Below, one piece after another: positions 45,970 through 58,467 of a stretch of 64,000 bases of DNA. The stretch is from assembly GCA_035772405.1 (NCBI GenBank), contig JAYKKM010000309.1:270001-334000 (forward strand). The letters run 5' to 3'. Source of the stretch: Chrysogorgia sp. JL179-B06. Lineage: Eukaryota > Cnidaria > Anthozoa > Scleralcyonacea > Chrysogorgiidae. A model generated the notes under the pieces. The model was not told the origin of the DNA. It saw only the letters and a program-made list of their open reading frames with translations, and did no database searches. The position numbers and the translations under genes were made by a program. Each line of letters opens with the position of its first letter. Within the stretch, counting starts at the first letter, position 1.

Positions 45970-47266
45970 CTGAAAGTGAACAACGTCGCTATGAAGAAAT
46001 CATCACGTACATTTAAAACAAAATCCTTCAATGACTTTATTTTTATTATAATAAACTCTTGATAATGAATGAAAATCGTAATACGTACATATACTTTAGA
46101 TGGGATAGGCCGTGAAAGAAGACTGCAGGTATATTCTTGATCTTATTGTGAGCCATCATCCTGATATGAAATAAATAAGATAAATGTATAGCGTTGTACT
46201 AATTTTCATAAAATCACACTACCTCAAAAATGTTAGATGACTTCACTGTATGGATGTAGATATGCGTAACAAAAGTTGCTATAAAAATACGTGTATATTT
46301 TTGAAAACTATAAACTCAAACTATTATCCTATACATTGAAAATCGACATTGGCTCTATACTGTTTCTGTTATATTCTTTTGTATATTTTATTTAGACACT
46401 TTGTACATAGGATATTAACAGCCATTGCTCTCCGAGTCCTCGTGCTCTCCTCTGCAGTCTCGTGGGGACTGGAGAATAATGATGTAATCACTACACCACT
46501 CTCCTTTTTACAAACTAAATGCAATACATTTTTACAAACTAAAAACTATGCTCACTATGTATAAAATTTATTATCATATAAAGTCATAAGTACGGTTTGC
46601 GTTCGTTCTCGCGTGGACTGGATACTAGTGATGCATTATAACTACTGTTTTCATGTAACTTCTAAAAAATCTTATTTGTGTGTATTTTGTAAAAACTGAT
46701 GGTCATACGATCCGTTAAAACTTGCTACGGTATTGATACAACTTTGACACTGATGTATTTTAGTTAATATGAATTATTATAAGTAATACTATGACATTAG
46801 GGAAATTAGTGATTAAATTGCCCCGAAAGCATAGTGGATTTGTGGACTTCCACAAATCCTCCCGAGGCTTGATGAGCATTTAATTAATAATTTCCCGACA
46901 TGTCGCGGTATTTGTTTGTAATATATACCATGATTGACGAGGTAATATAATAATTGTCTTGATTATTTAATGCATTTCTTTGTTGTGTAAAAGAGTATTG
47001 TTTGCATGTTTGCTCAATGCTCATGTATGTTAATGAGTGCAAAATTACAAATTTGTCCGGTTAGAGTGCAAATTAGAGATTAAATCGCCCTGTGAGAACA
47101 AAACAAACCGAGGCAATCATGGTATTATTTAAGTTAATTTAATAAAAACGAATACTAAACACGATTTTTATTTTATATCTCGTCTTCATTACACACAACA
47201 CGCTTATATTTAAAGTTTTCACATAAATACTTATTTGCTGGAAAATGTTTAATAGTAAATACTCAC
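45970..47266 (-). other. Receptor intron
   Basis: No further LRR exon was seen. A short perfect palindrome (GGATTTGTGGACTTCCACAAATCC) sits near 46839-46862. GATTAAAT-GCCC occurs twice, near 46812 and 47081, in direct orientation. Confidence 0.5.
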
Positions 47267-47338
47267 AAGTTTGTTAGATTTCTTGAAAATTCAAGTAAAT
47301 TGTACTTTATTTCAGAGATCTGATTAGCAGACAAGTCC
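47267..47338 (-). CDS. Receptor LRR exon 2 (72 bp)
   Basis: The acceptor is tggtgtacag and the donor gtgagtat. It reads DLSANQISEIKYNLLEFS then RNLTNL, similar to exon 3 in its second half. Confidence 0.9.
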
Positions 47339-50300
47339 CTGTACACCAGTATTGTAAGAAAAAAATAATGATAATCATCTTAATTCAGTTAAAGTGCATT
47401 TCACGTTAAAATAATAAAATGCGATGTTTTGATAGTCATGGCCATGAGAAAAAGTCTGGGCACGAATAAGGCGCACGACGTCATAGCACGAATACAGTTC
47501 GGAATGTTACAAGAAAACATTTGTTGTATAAATGTACTACCTATCTGGCTACAATATTTTGAAGCAATGGAGGACAAAAATACCAATATATTCGTACACA
47601 CGGTTTTAGCGCGCGAGCTGCTAGAAGCGAATAAGATATTCCAAACAGACTTACGACGTTTGCACCTTTAACTGACGAAGCATAGAAACGAACATGACGC
47701 TTTAAAAAACAATTTTCTAGAAGAAACGGGTTATTTACATGGTGAAAAGTTTCTTAAATATTTAATAACTTTTATTTATTTGGTTCATTGCATATCTCTA
47801 GCGGTGTTATTGATTATTGAAACGTTTCACACTTGTAGCTTTTTTGTACATCTAGATAAATTGTGTTTATGATAAGCGGCTGATTTTATGCAAATTAAAT
47901 TTCTGGATTTATTGGAAACACGATTTCCCACTCAGGTAAATTTTGAGGGTATAAAACTTTTCGCTAGTAAACAAGACCACCACTAGAGCTATGGAAAAAA
48001 CGATGATGACCATGACCATGATTTAGACTATCGAACCACCTTAAGGATATGGCTTTATAGAATGTTTTACATTTTCAATATGTTGTTATATGCACTTTCT
48101 TGTTTACTTCGTAAAGTTTAAAATTTTTGGCCTTACGGAATTCAAAAAAACGTACGCCTGCATAAAGTCGGCTCGGCCGTGCTAACGTGATATAATTTCA
48201 ATTGTGGAAGTTCACTATCTACGCATGTGCAATAGTTGCCGCAAGATACAATTTATCTTCCTGTTCACCTAACCCCTCTAAAAGAGGATCAGAAGGTGGG
48301 TGATCAGCGGTAAAACAATTAATTAACATAAATTAGTAAATAAATAGTTAATAAACACATGAAACGCGTGGTATTTAACGGGAGTCGATTGTTGCGATGT
48401 TTCGTTAATTATTTATTTTATAATAGTTTATTAATATTAATAGTTTATTAATTCTGTTATATCAAACTCAGAATTCACGTTTGTTTAAATAATCTGTGTT
48501 GATGTGGTCATTGGCTAGCGGTAGTTTATTAGCGGTTATTTCGTCCAGAATTTGGTGAATAACTTCATGAATTCGTTGCAGTGCTGTCACGTTTTTTTGA
48601 TAACCAGTTTTTATGTAGTTCATTGCGACCTGTTGGACATTAAGCTTCGATTCAACATTTCATGTAAGAGATTTAATATAAACGATTGTTACTTAATACA
48701 ATTATTCTAAATTTTTGGGATTTATAGTCCTCGTAATATCATTCAAAAGTTGTGAAAACAAACATTTTTCGTGAATAAAAACCGACAATCACTTATGTAC
48801 ATGTACTTTTTCATTATTTCTGTTTTGCAACAATACAAGTTTCAGTATGATATAAATATTGTTGCAATAGGAGTTGACTCAATATATATTTTCTCACTTA
48901 TTTTTCCGTTTTACAAAGTCTGCTCGATAAAAAAGTAAATTACGAAAATGCGTGACTTGCTTGAGCAGCAAACGCGAGAGCCGCGAACAACCGCGACGCC
49001 ATATTTATTTACCAATCTCCCGTTAGAATAACTATAGGGAGCCACCTTAAAACATAGTTTTTAAGACCACATATTGCAGGAAATACTTATCTGTTTAAGC
49101 CTCTCTATATGGCGGATTAATAAAGTATGATAAATTCAGTCAGATGCATATAATGAATATAATAAATATGATAATTTTAATGATAATTATATTTTAATTT
49201 GTAATTAAATATTGTAATTTGTATATTTGAATAAGTCATATTTAATAGGGTGGAAAGAGGAGTTTATAAAAAAACATGAATTCGAGATCAAATTTCGTGT
49301 TCGAGTTCAAATTTCGAGTTCGGGTTCAAATTTCGAGTTCGAGTTCAAATTTCGAGTTCCCGGTTAACATTCGATGTTGACTTCAATTAAAAGGATATTA
49401 GGCACACAAATGTGTACACTGGAACAAGATTTTTCAATTATTTACAGTTTACTGCATATTATACGAGTTAGTTATGCCGTATAATGACAAGTGACATACA
49501 TTAGGACAATACAATTGACCTAACCATAAAAAAATAAAATTCAATTATTAAATAACAATTTAAAACACTTTTTGTTAATATAATATTCGTAAAAAATCAC
49601 TCATTTGTTCTAAAAATAGAAACTTTGCCAAGTGTTGGTGAATAATCGCGTGTTGTCAATAACCTTTTTAATTTTAAAAACATGGAAATTAATCATTCCG
49701 TCAAATCAAGGAGCATTTAAAAAGGCATATCAAGCATAAAAGCCTTAATTTGCTAATATAATTACTAGTAATGACAATGGGTGAATTTTGACCTTCGTCA
49801 CCTCACAACCTTCCACCATCTAAGCGACGAAGCTTGTCGAAGCTTTGCGTTCATTTTCTTTGCATTACCGAGCACCAAAATCTCAACTCGATATTAAAAT
49901 CGAAAAGCGAACTCGAACTCATAACTCGAACTCGTAGCTCGAACTCGTGAAATAGAAAATATCTGGAAAGAGATTTCCATCGTTTACATTAACTATCGTC
50001 AAACTTTGCTCATTACACCTCTCTGTTTCATTATAATCTCGCGACATAAATCGATATTTCTAAGATATACTAATTAATTAACAATCACATTATGAGTTGA
50101 AATTTTAAAAAAGAAAGTCGATATTGGCATCCGGATTGAACTATCGCATTTAAATTACTGAAATGTATTACTAGAAACTTGTATCGTTTAATCTAAAAGT
50201 TTAACCGACTGATAAAGAGATATCGTCATTCTATTCTGGACAACATTTTATCCGTATTACGTTTCTCAATACTAACTGTAATCATACGAATATTAGATAT

Positions 50301-50481
50301 GGAAGATCTCGGTCAAACCGACTATACAGAATTTGTAATAGATTACCAGAACGTCGGTACTGTTTTATTGATATTATAAAAAATGTCTTCTATCTTTCTG
50401 TTATGTATCATTGTTGTAAAGAATCGTATGATAATATGGAAAACTGTCAATCAGTAAATTTACAACAATAAGTATACTAAC
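47339..50481 (-). other. Long receptor intron
   Basis: No exon was recognised over 3.1 kb. It contains the GAGTTC word element at 49258-49950. Confidence 0.5.
49258..49950. repeat. Foldback-like element with GAGTTCGAG words
   Basis: The left part has three to four tandem units of GTTCAAATTTCGAGTTCGAG (49290-49365). The right part (49880-49945) carries the inverse, CTCGAACTCGTAGCTCGAAC. The middle has no ORF of note. Confidence 0.6.
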
Positions 50482-50556
50482 AAATATTTCAGGGCAGGGA
50501 AATGTATTAACAGTCCTCTCCATACAGTTTGTAACTTGTTCTTAGATATGTCGAAC
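50482..50556 (-). CDS. Receptor LRR exon 1 found (75 bp)
   Basis: The acceptor is tctcccaag and the donor gttagt. It reads FDISKNKLQTVWRGLLIHF then PALKYL in the common phase. It is the most upstream exon I can support. The leader, any LDLa module and LRRNT would lie further upstream, in this window or beyond it. Confidence 0.78.
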
Positions 50557-51792
50557 CTTGGGAGAAAATCAATAGCATTAAAATTATATTAATCTTACAT
50601 ATACAGTGTATTATCATGACAGATGTCCTGATTTCGTTGACATAATGCATGTCTGCAGTACTAGGCCGAAAAATCCAATCATAACTTAAATTACAACTTC
50701 AGATTTGAGTGCAAGGACAATCTCATTCCCGCGGCCTTTTTAGTGGTGCTCTAAACAACGTAACAAAAACTCTGGTATAATAATCAAATTATCAAAATTC
50801 GGTTTCCGCTCAAACTGTGCATTTGCATGAGACTATGAACTACGTACGACTCTTATGTGGGTCTATTTATATAGATACACTTTTTAAGTACTTTAAATTT
50901 TTTGTTAGTAAAATAAACAAACTGATGTGAAATATCTCTCAATCTATTGTTTTGCTTGTTTGATTCTTTCACGCACATTCATGGCTTTAGCGGGCGCGTC
51001 AATCGTCCTTTGTGTTCGTTGGCACTGAATAAATACATGAACAAACAGAGGTTTTAAAATAATGCATGCCGTTTCATAAAATGAAATATATTTTTAATAG
51101 GCATGTTAATGATAAAGCGTTCATATCGACATTATTTTGTCAGCATACGCTGGAAAGTTTGAAATGGAATTCTACTACTATTACCCTCGTTTTACCCATT
51201 TTAGTTTTCCTTAAGATAGCGACTGTGCGCCCGTCGTTTACTGCAGAAGCAGTACAAATGTCTTAAGCGAATAAGAAATCATAATATTTAGATTTTTATC
51301 CATGAGCTCTTATGGCATAATACATCGCAAAAGTTGATGTTCTCACTCAAAAAGTACGCGTCTTTTTTTCAGCTCCACTTTTGGGGTCAAATTGACTCCT
51401 TCAAAATAACAGTGTATTAATAATTATTATAACCGGCGAATCAATTCACTTATAATCACTGATGTAATTAAATTATATTAATCGGAATCTAAATTCGATG
51501 ATACGATTCTAATTGCAGAACTTGCAGAGCCTTTATCTCGTGGTGTAGAACACAAGAAACGAAGGTCCGGAGAGTGAGATTAATAGGGAACAAATCAGTA
51601 AACTTTATATAGAATTACTGGAACCTTCAGTCAATGATTAAACTAAAAAATTAAAGCCAAATATGACCACCATGCGGCTAAAAACATTTTGCAGAAAAAG
51701 TCACCGAACAATTAAATTGTCGAAATTTAAAATTTAGTTTCCTTTAGTAAGAATGTCTTAAGTACGATTTTTTGTTAGGGTTTGACATAGTT
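50557..51792. other. Upstream of the resolved receptor exons; nothing assigned
   Basis: I looked on the minus strand for Cys-rich LDLa or LRRNT exons and for a signal peptide and found none that could be defended. Confidence 0.4.
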
Positions 51793-51867
51793 CCCTTCGT
51801 GGTGTGGTGGTTAGTTGTATTGGGTTGTGGTGCGAATTAAGATCTAGAGTTCGATTCCTGCCCCGGC
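51793..51867 (+). mobile_element. tRNA-derived SINE head or tRNA pseudogene
   Basis: An A-box-like TGGTGGTTAGTTG (51805-51817) and B-box-like AGTTCGATTCC (51848-51858) are spaced as in a tRNA promoter. CCCCGGCA follows. The cloverleaf stems do not close convincingly, and unrelated sequence continues to about 51990, which suits a SINE better than a functional tRNA. Confidence 0.6.
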
Positions 51868-51989
51868 AATAATGGTTAGGATGCTAATCGGCAAAACACT
51901 ATATTACATATCATGATTAAAGTGCACGGGAATCGATGCACTGATGTAATCATTGTAGTGATTAATTGACGTTAATATAACTTGTGCTT

Positions 51990-52500
51990 CATAAACTTAT
52001 TTTATCATGACTATGAAGTTTAAAGTTATCTTTCGTAGAAAATATACCAAATAATCTCTTACATAACAAGAACTCACAAAATGGCCAACATTTCACTACA
52101 TAATTGAATCGGTATAAATAAACGATCTTTGTGAAGAGAAATATATCAAATGAAACCCTAAACAATCCATAGTTAATTTCATTGCATAATTCGTCATCCG
52201 AATTATTTGTGGTAACGAAATCTCAACGGAACGCGATTCTTGAGAATCAAAAGCGCACGTGTTTCACTCTCAGCCATTTTTTCCCAATAATCAGCAAACA
52301 CATGCACTATTATAATGAAAAAACGTCACAAGGCACACGCGAATTTATATCCACGACAATAACGCAATTTAACCATGTGATTAGCGATTGTTACTAATTC
52401 CGTGATTATGAAGTTAATTATTTAGTTTAAACTATTCATAACTTTGTTAAGAATATTAAAGCCCAGCATAAAACACGAAGAAAACGCATAATAAAATTTT
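51990..52500. other. No gene recognised
   Basis: The plus-strand ORF at 52182-52397 has no known domain. The right end approaches a PLE-type tail on the minus strand. Confidence 0.35.
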
Positions 52501-52508
52501 AATTAGAT

Positions 52509-52543
52509 CTAACGTTTCGTTGTATACATCACAACATCTTCAG
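52509..52543 (-). ncRNA. Hammerhead-like motif, third type
   Basis: On the minus strand: CTGAAGA (fits CTGANGA), T, GTTGT-GATGTAT-ACAAC (5-bp stem II), GAAACGTTAG. It is the best-paired stem II of the motifs in this window. It differs in sequence from the 32743 motif, so it marks another PLE family. Confidence 0.5.
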
Positions 52544-52572
52544 AGATAATATAATTACAAAGTGCCTAAGCC

Positions 52573-52814
<242 letters not shown>

Positions 52815-53045
52815 AAGTAGAGTGCTGCGTAGACAGTGTTTTGAATATATAGCAAAGTGCATAAAAGGTGGTAAACTGCCAATAATCTAGTGACGAGATA
52901 CTGACGTTTCGAGCGGAGCCCTTCATCAGAGATACTGACGTTTCGAGCGGAGCCCTTCATCAGAGACTCTGATGAAGGGCTCCGCTCGAAACGTCAGTAT
53001 CTCGTCACTAAATTCTTGGCAGTTTACCACCTTTTAACTTTGCTA
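52815..53045. repeat. Inverted pair of PLE terminal repeats with three hammerhead-like motifs
   Basis: The minus-strand motifs at 52899-52929 and 52933-52963 form a 34-bp tandem. A plus-strand copy at 52969-52999 follows at once, followed by CTTTGCTATATATATA. The result is a palindromic junction. The plus copy lacks the TACT half of stem I (it has GACT). Confidence 0.85.
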
Positions 53046-53358
53046 TATATATATGCAATCTGATTGGTTTAGCTACTTGCCGTAAAGCAATAAAAATACA
53101 AAAGGGTTGACGTTTTGCTCAGCTTGATGAACATATAAAAATAATTGAATAAAAAACCCTCTTGAGAATGCAATACCACTGATAATACAAAAAAAAAACA
53201 AGATATGGAATGAAAATATTTAATGATAAGTAAATCAAACTAAAAATTATCCTTTTCAAAATAAGGGGTCGTTTTGAAATTAAATTTGACATGAAACGAC
53301 TGAAAAGGAGTGTAAAGTTTTAAAAGAGAAGAGAGAAATAAACTAATTACATTAAATT

Positions 53359-53960
53359 TTGAATTTGTTTACCTCTTCCAATTTTTCTGGCGGTTTGTAC
53401 ATCACAGGGATGACAAAAGCAGAGATAAACACGTGCTTTAAGGTGTTTCATACATCTGCTAGGCAAGTTGACGGCTCGTATTACAATAAAAAAGTTGACA
53501 AATTCTTGAGAAATCCTCCCAACAACAGGCCATTTTCCATCATTGACGACCCTACTTTTACCAAAGCAAATTCAGTGTTAGATGCGTTCGTGAAAGTCAT
53601 TAGGAAAACTGGGAAAATCGCCGGTTTGGTCCACAAAAAGCCAATAATCCAGAGGCAAATTAAGTTGTTGTTTGACAGTGGCGAATTATGTCCAGCCGAC
53701 AGCACTGATCCATCACAATTGTTTCTTACCGTTTGGTTTTACCTTGGCCTTTACTTGGGACGACGAGGAAGAGAAAACCAGAGGAAACTTAAGCCAAATA
53801 TGATGGTTTAAAGATCAACAGAGCAGACGGCAAGTTATATTTCGAGTTGAACCGGGAGGTCGCAGGTTCAATACCGTCAACAAAAAACCACTAAGGCGGT
53901 TTAGCCGACGCCGAAGACGAGTCCGACTGGAAAATCTTTGCCCAGCCAGGTTAAGTTTCA
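53359..53960 (+). pseudogene. DUF3504 (Crypton-derived, ZMYM2/QRICH1/KIAA1958-like) protein fragment
   Basis: The 150-codon frame has the DUF3504 signature: FSIIDDPTFTKANSVLDAFV, VHKKPIIQRQIKLLF, SGELCPADSTDPSQLFLTVW, GRRGRENQRKLKPNM. The domain is related to tyrosine recombinases of Crypton transposons and is present in ZMYM2-type proteins. After a frameshift at about 53810, homology continues as LKINRADGKLYFELNREV and a TAA interrupts STKNH-GGLADAEDESD. The start and catalytic C-terminus are missing. It is a dead transposon-borne or duplicated copy. Confidence 0.8.
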
Positions 53961-54044
53961 CAAAGCTTGTACTTTTTGTCCACAAATTGTACTTTTTGTC
54001 CACAAAGCTTGTACTTTTTGTCCACAAAGCTTGTACTTTTTGTC
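53957..54044. repeat. Tandem repeat, 22-24 bp unit, four copies
   Basis: The unit is CACAAAGCTTGTACTTTTTGTC; one copy lacks two bases (CACAAATTGTAC). It directly follows the DUF3504 fragment. Confidence 0.92.
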
Positions 54045-54296
54045 CACACGAATTCCCTGTTCGTTTTTAATACGAATGTACATGAATATATTTTGCGCTA
54101 CGCATGACGGAAGTAGCAGACGGAAGCGCCATGGCGGAAACGTCATTTGTTTATGTCATTAGTATTTAATTATAGTGGAATTTTGGCTTATTATACAGTG
54201 GATGTCCATATTATAATACAATTATACTATTCGCTCTCGTCGTATATGGCTGATAGCTATCAGGTCATATACGACTCGAGCTCATGGTATAATTGT

Positions 54297-54436
<140 letters not shown>

Positions 54437-54719
54437 TTATGTGATGGGAATAACGACGATCGATAGCGGGAAGATTAAAAGACAATAAATCAAAAGAGGA
54501 TCTAAAACCGTAGGGAATGACCCCCCGATATAAACAAAGACTATTAAAAGTAATATGACTGGAAAAACGGGAAAAAATAAGGTCAAACAAACGTAGAGCA
54601 TGATTACTGATCGACGGTTAAAAAGGAAGCAAATAACTTACCATTTCGTGTCGGAGACTTTGACAAAACTTCTTAAGGTTAGGCATGTCGCAGCGGTAGA
54701 AATCCGAGAGTAGTAAAAA

Positions 54720-54830
54720 AGTAGAGTGCTGCGTAGACAGTGTTTTGAATTTATAGCAAAGTGAAAAGGTCGTAAACTGCCAAGAATTTAGTAACGAAAT
54801 ACTGACGTTTCGAGCTGAGCCCTTCATCGG
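54720..54830 (-). repeat. PLE terminal repeat, minus copy
   Basis: It holds AAGTAGAGTGCTGCGTAGAC and the hammerhead-like motif in mutated form (CCGATGA at 54823-54829). Confidence 0.75.
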
Positions 54831-54844
54831 AGCCCTCCCCCTCA

Positions 54845-55125
54845 ATCTGTTTGCTGATAAACTGTAAAAATAGCAAATGATTTAACTTTTCACATCTCAT
54901 TAATTATTAGTTTGTTTATCTCCCGTGCATTTGATTGGCTATACTTTCTCCTTTTTACACCCTTTTGGCATATATGTAAGCCCTATTTATTTTATCTCGT
55001 CTGCTCTTACTCTGATGAAGGGCTCCGCTCGAAACGTCAGTATTTCGTCATTAAATTATTGGCAGTTTACCACCTTTTCACTTTGCTATATATTCAAAAC
55101 ACTGTCTACGCAGCACTCTACTTAA
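54845..55125 (+). repeat. PLE terminal repeat, plus copy
   Basis: It has the same layout as 32585-32821, with the complete hammerhead-like motif at 55008-55042 (TACT, CTGATGA, GGGC/GCTC, GAAACGTC, AGTA). It ends in GTCTACGCAGCACTCTACTT instead of a TA run. Confidence 0.8.
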
Positions 55126-55139
55126 ATTGGCATATTATC

Positions 55140-55250
55140 TTTAAAAACAACACAACGCTTTGGAATATTGCTTTTATTTGCGACATGTTTCGGACGTTAC
55201 TAACAAGCTCTTTCTTACATATGGTGACAGTTTGTAAATCTAATTCCATA
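55140..55250 (-). repeat. PLE-type 3' tail, another family
   Basis: On the minus strand it reads AAGAAAGAGCTTGTTAGTAA, then CGTCCGAAACATGTCGCAAA. This resembles the tail motif of other PLE or retroelement families but lacks the CTGANGA box. Confidence 0.4.
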
Positions 55251-55361
55251 TATATGTGATGCGTATCACAATTAAGTCTATGCATCCAGTAATTTACAAC
55301 ATACTGATGACAACATCTCGGGATGTAAGTCCTCTCTCTCTCCCAGGTCTGCCCACCTATT

Positions 55362-57690
55362 TTGTTTACCGCTATCGTTAAACAAATTCGCATGTTAAAT
55401 TCTAGACTCTATGTTTTCTTAGACGTTGAGGCGTCCAAATTGGCCAAATTGCTGGGTCCTTCCCTGAATCCCTCCCAGAGCACTAGTTCCTCTAACGAAG
55501 TCAATCGTCTAGTTTTAACTATTCCCTCTGATTTGCCATTATCTCACCCCAAGAGATCTGTTCTTGCGAAAGGTCTCAAGTTTGTTCCCAACTCCGGGCC
55601 CATTGATCTATTTTCAGTAAAAGAGGATACCGAATATTTCTTCCGCCGCATGCGCCTCAAAGCCTTTTTTCATGATAAGCCCCTTTTAATAACAATAAGG
55701 ATATTTTTGAAGAACTCAACCCCAAGAAATCGTCTTGGTCTCCACCCGAAGGCGATTTTTCCACCCTTGATCTTTTCGTAAGACAATGCCGACATGACAT
55801 TGATAAATTGCACCCTCCGCGCAGAAAACAAGTTCATAATCTTAACAAAGAAGAGCTTCTAGCTTCGAAGTCATTGCGATGTCGAGATGACGTTGTCATA
55901 TAATAAAACTTGCGGACAAAGGTGGCACTGTTGTTGTCTGAAGAGTGGACTAGCTTGTATCGACAAGAGGCTCTTCGCCAACTCAGTACACCATCTTTTA
56001 TACTAAGTTGAATTCCGATCCCACTCAATCTCACCAAAAATCCGTCAAAACTACCATCAAGAATTTCATCCAAGCCGGCGAATTGCCTGCCTCTGCATCT
56101 AACCTTATATTAGCAACCCCCAGAACGCCTGTCATATATTTCCTACCTAAAATTCATAAACCTAACAATCCTGGCAGGCCGATTGTTTCCGCTTGTAGTT
56201 CCCCCACAGAGCTCATTTCCAGTTTTCTAGACAACGTTATTGTATCCTTTGGTTAAGAAGTTGGCTTCTTATATCAAAGATACTAAACATGCCTTGCACA
56301 TTTTCGACCAGTTACGTTTCAGTAGTTCAGATAAATTTATTTCACCATGGACGTAAAGTCCTTTTTCACCGTCATTCCCCATTGTGATGGCCTTGAAGCT
56401 CTGAAGTTTTTCTTTGATAAGCGCACTCATTTAGAACCCTCCACATGCAACCACGTTACTCCGCTTAGCAGAACTAGTGGTTGCCCCCAACATTTTTTCG
56501 TTTGATGGTGAACATTATCAACAAATAAGTGGTGTTGCGATGGGCACCAAAATGGGTCCAAGCTATATGCTAACTTATTTGTTGGTTATGTTGAAAAACA
56601 GATCTTTGAACAATACACGGGTCCCTTGCCTGATTTCTTCGGCAGATTTATCGATGACTGTTTAGGAACAGCGTCGTGTTCACGTGTCCTTTTAGAGCAG
56701 TTCATCAACTTTGTTGATGATTTTCATCCTGATCTGAAGTTCACGTGGGAAATCAGCGAGACCTCTGTGTCGTTCCTTGATATTTTAATTTCGATTGATT
56801 GATTCGCTGAAAACGTCGGACTCGTACAAGCCTATACTGATTCCCATAGTTATCTTCTATTTTCATCCTCTCATCCCAACCACACTAAGCGATCCATCCC
56901 TTACTCTCAATTCTTGCGTCTTCATCGCTTATGTAGCGACGACCAAGATTGTCAAGCCAAATCGATGGAAATCAGATATTTTTTTGTTCAACGTTGTTAC
57001 CCTACCAACCTTCTCGACCTCGCCGTTCAGAAAGCTTTTCTCGTCCCTCGTTTAGATGCCCTTGGATCACCTTTGGAATAAGTTTCAAACAATAAAATTC
57101 CTCTAGTTCTAACATTTCATTCTTTCAATTTTAACGCTAAAAATATTATCAATCGGAATTTTCACATTTTACAAAATGATCCTGAGACGTCAGCCATTTT
57201 CACCGATAACCCTTTGGTATCTTTTCGCCGTAATAAAAACATTCGTGACTCCTTAGTACATAGTGCCCTAAAATAAAATACCTCTGTGCACCAGCGGGAA
57301 CATTTTCTTGCGGCCGTTCCCGCTGCAACACATGCCCTTTTCTCAGTCCCACTACAGTTATTACTGCCCCCAAATTCGACCACACAATCCGTCATACTTT
57401 TTCATGTACGTCCACCAACATCATTTATTGCAATCCTTGCGATAAATGCCCTAAAATCTACATCGGTGAAACTGGGAGACGATTTAATTCAGACAGGTTT
57501 GCTGAACATCTTCGTTCCGTGAGGAACAATGATGTTGACAAACCTGTAGCCCGCCATTTCAACAGCTCCAACCATTTGGTTTCAGACATGAAAGTCTGTG
57601 CCATCCTTCCCATCTCAGGTGGTAACGATAAGCGCAAACGGCAAGAGATGCGTCTCATTTTTGTGGCTACCGCTATAAGCGGTAGCCATA
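55362..57690 (+). pseudogene. Penelope-like element: RT and GIY-YIG nuclease
   Basis: This is the fuller copy of the PLE at 31520. In order: an N-terminal region (RSVLAKGLKFVPNSGPIDLF), TTIKNFIQAGELPASASNLI, the finger motif YFLPKIHKPNNPGRPIVSA, a palm Asp region near 56345 (TMDVKSFFTVIPHCDGLEAL), ISGVAMGTKMGPSY, a FGRFIDDCLGTASCS-type second palm box reached by frameshift near 56640, EISETSVSFLDILISI, then the linker with CxxC and the GIY-YIG nuclease to 57690. At least eight frameshifts or stops are present. It is truncated in the nuclease C-terminus and joined to unrelated DNA at 57664. Confidence 0.88.
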
Positions 57691-58467
57691 TAGTCATCGT
57701 ATATCTTGCTTGATTGCTTGCTTTAGGATTTTTCTCAAATTGGCAATGCGCAAACTAGTGTCGCATCGGAAATGTACGTTTTGTTCGTGGGGGGCATTTT
57801 AGCGAAGCATTTTCATTCTTTGAAGATTCCGCGTACAAATCTCGAAGATTCAGCGTACAAGCCTTGCCTGTTTTGACAAGGTTTCAAAGAATTTATTCAA
57901 AAGGTGAGCAGTTTCTTTAATAAGCGTATTAAATATTTTTATTATATTTTATCCGTCTTTGGTGATCATTTTACTTTCCTATTGATGTTAGTTCAAAATT
58001 ATCATAAACTGCGCGGTGGGTATACACTAGAACAGCGAAGTGTGTCGAAGACAAGCTCTGACAGTAAACGCTATGACTATTAATAAGGCTTCGTTTAATC
58101 ATTTGGTAGTGTCTGTATACCATAAGCAGAAAACCAAGATATACAGTACAATTTATTGAATGGATTGTATAAATATTATTTCTCATAGAACACAGATTTA
58201 TTAACACCGTATCAAGTTACAAGTCTATAGTTATTTCTGATGACTTGTTTTAATATCTTAATATTTTAGATCTGACGCATCTGAACATTGTTTATATATA
58301 TATAAGCTGTGTGTCCTTAGCAATAGTAGAAGATAATTATCTTGTTGTTTATCTGAGGGTTATGGTATCCATTGATCTTTTTTTTAATTCCAATTTTATT
58401 ATAATCATCTGTCATTAAATTCAATCTATACAAAGCAAAAGGAGCTTCACATACATTCTCCTTACAA
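57691..58467. other. No gene recognised
   Basis: A perfect hairpin (GGCTACCGCT-ATA-AGCGGTAGCC, 57665-57687) marks the junction with the PLE. Two direct copies of GAAGATTC-GCGTACAA lie near 57822 and 57843. Confidence 0.45.

Noticed and set aside
46190..46260. Possible extra LRR exon ending GTCATCTAACATTTTTGAG before gtagtg
   Set aside because: The acceptor leaves only about 23 bp and no LRR pattern.
50595..50660. Cys-containing minus-strand candidate exon (CQRNQDICHDN) upstream of the first LRR exon
   Set aside because: It would leave an intron of only about 40 bp and does not match an LRRNT pattern.
51793..51867. Functional tRNA gene
   Set aside because: A and B boxes are present but stems do not close, and unrelated sequence continues; more likely a SINE or pseudogene.
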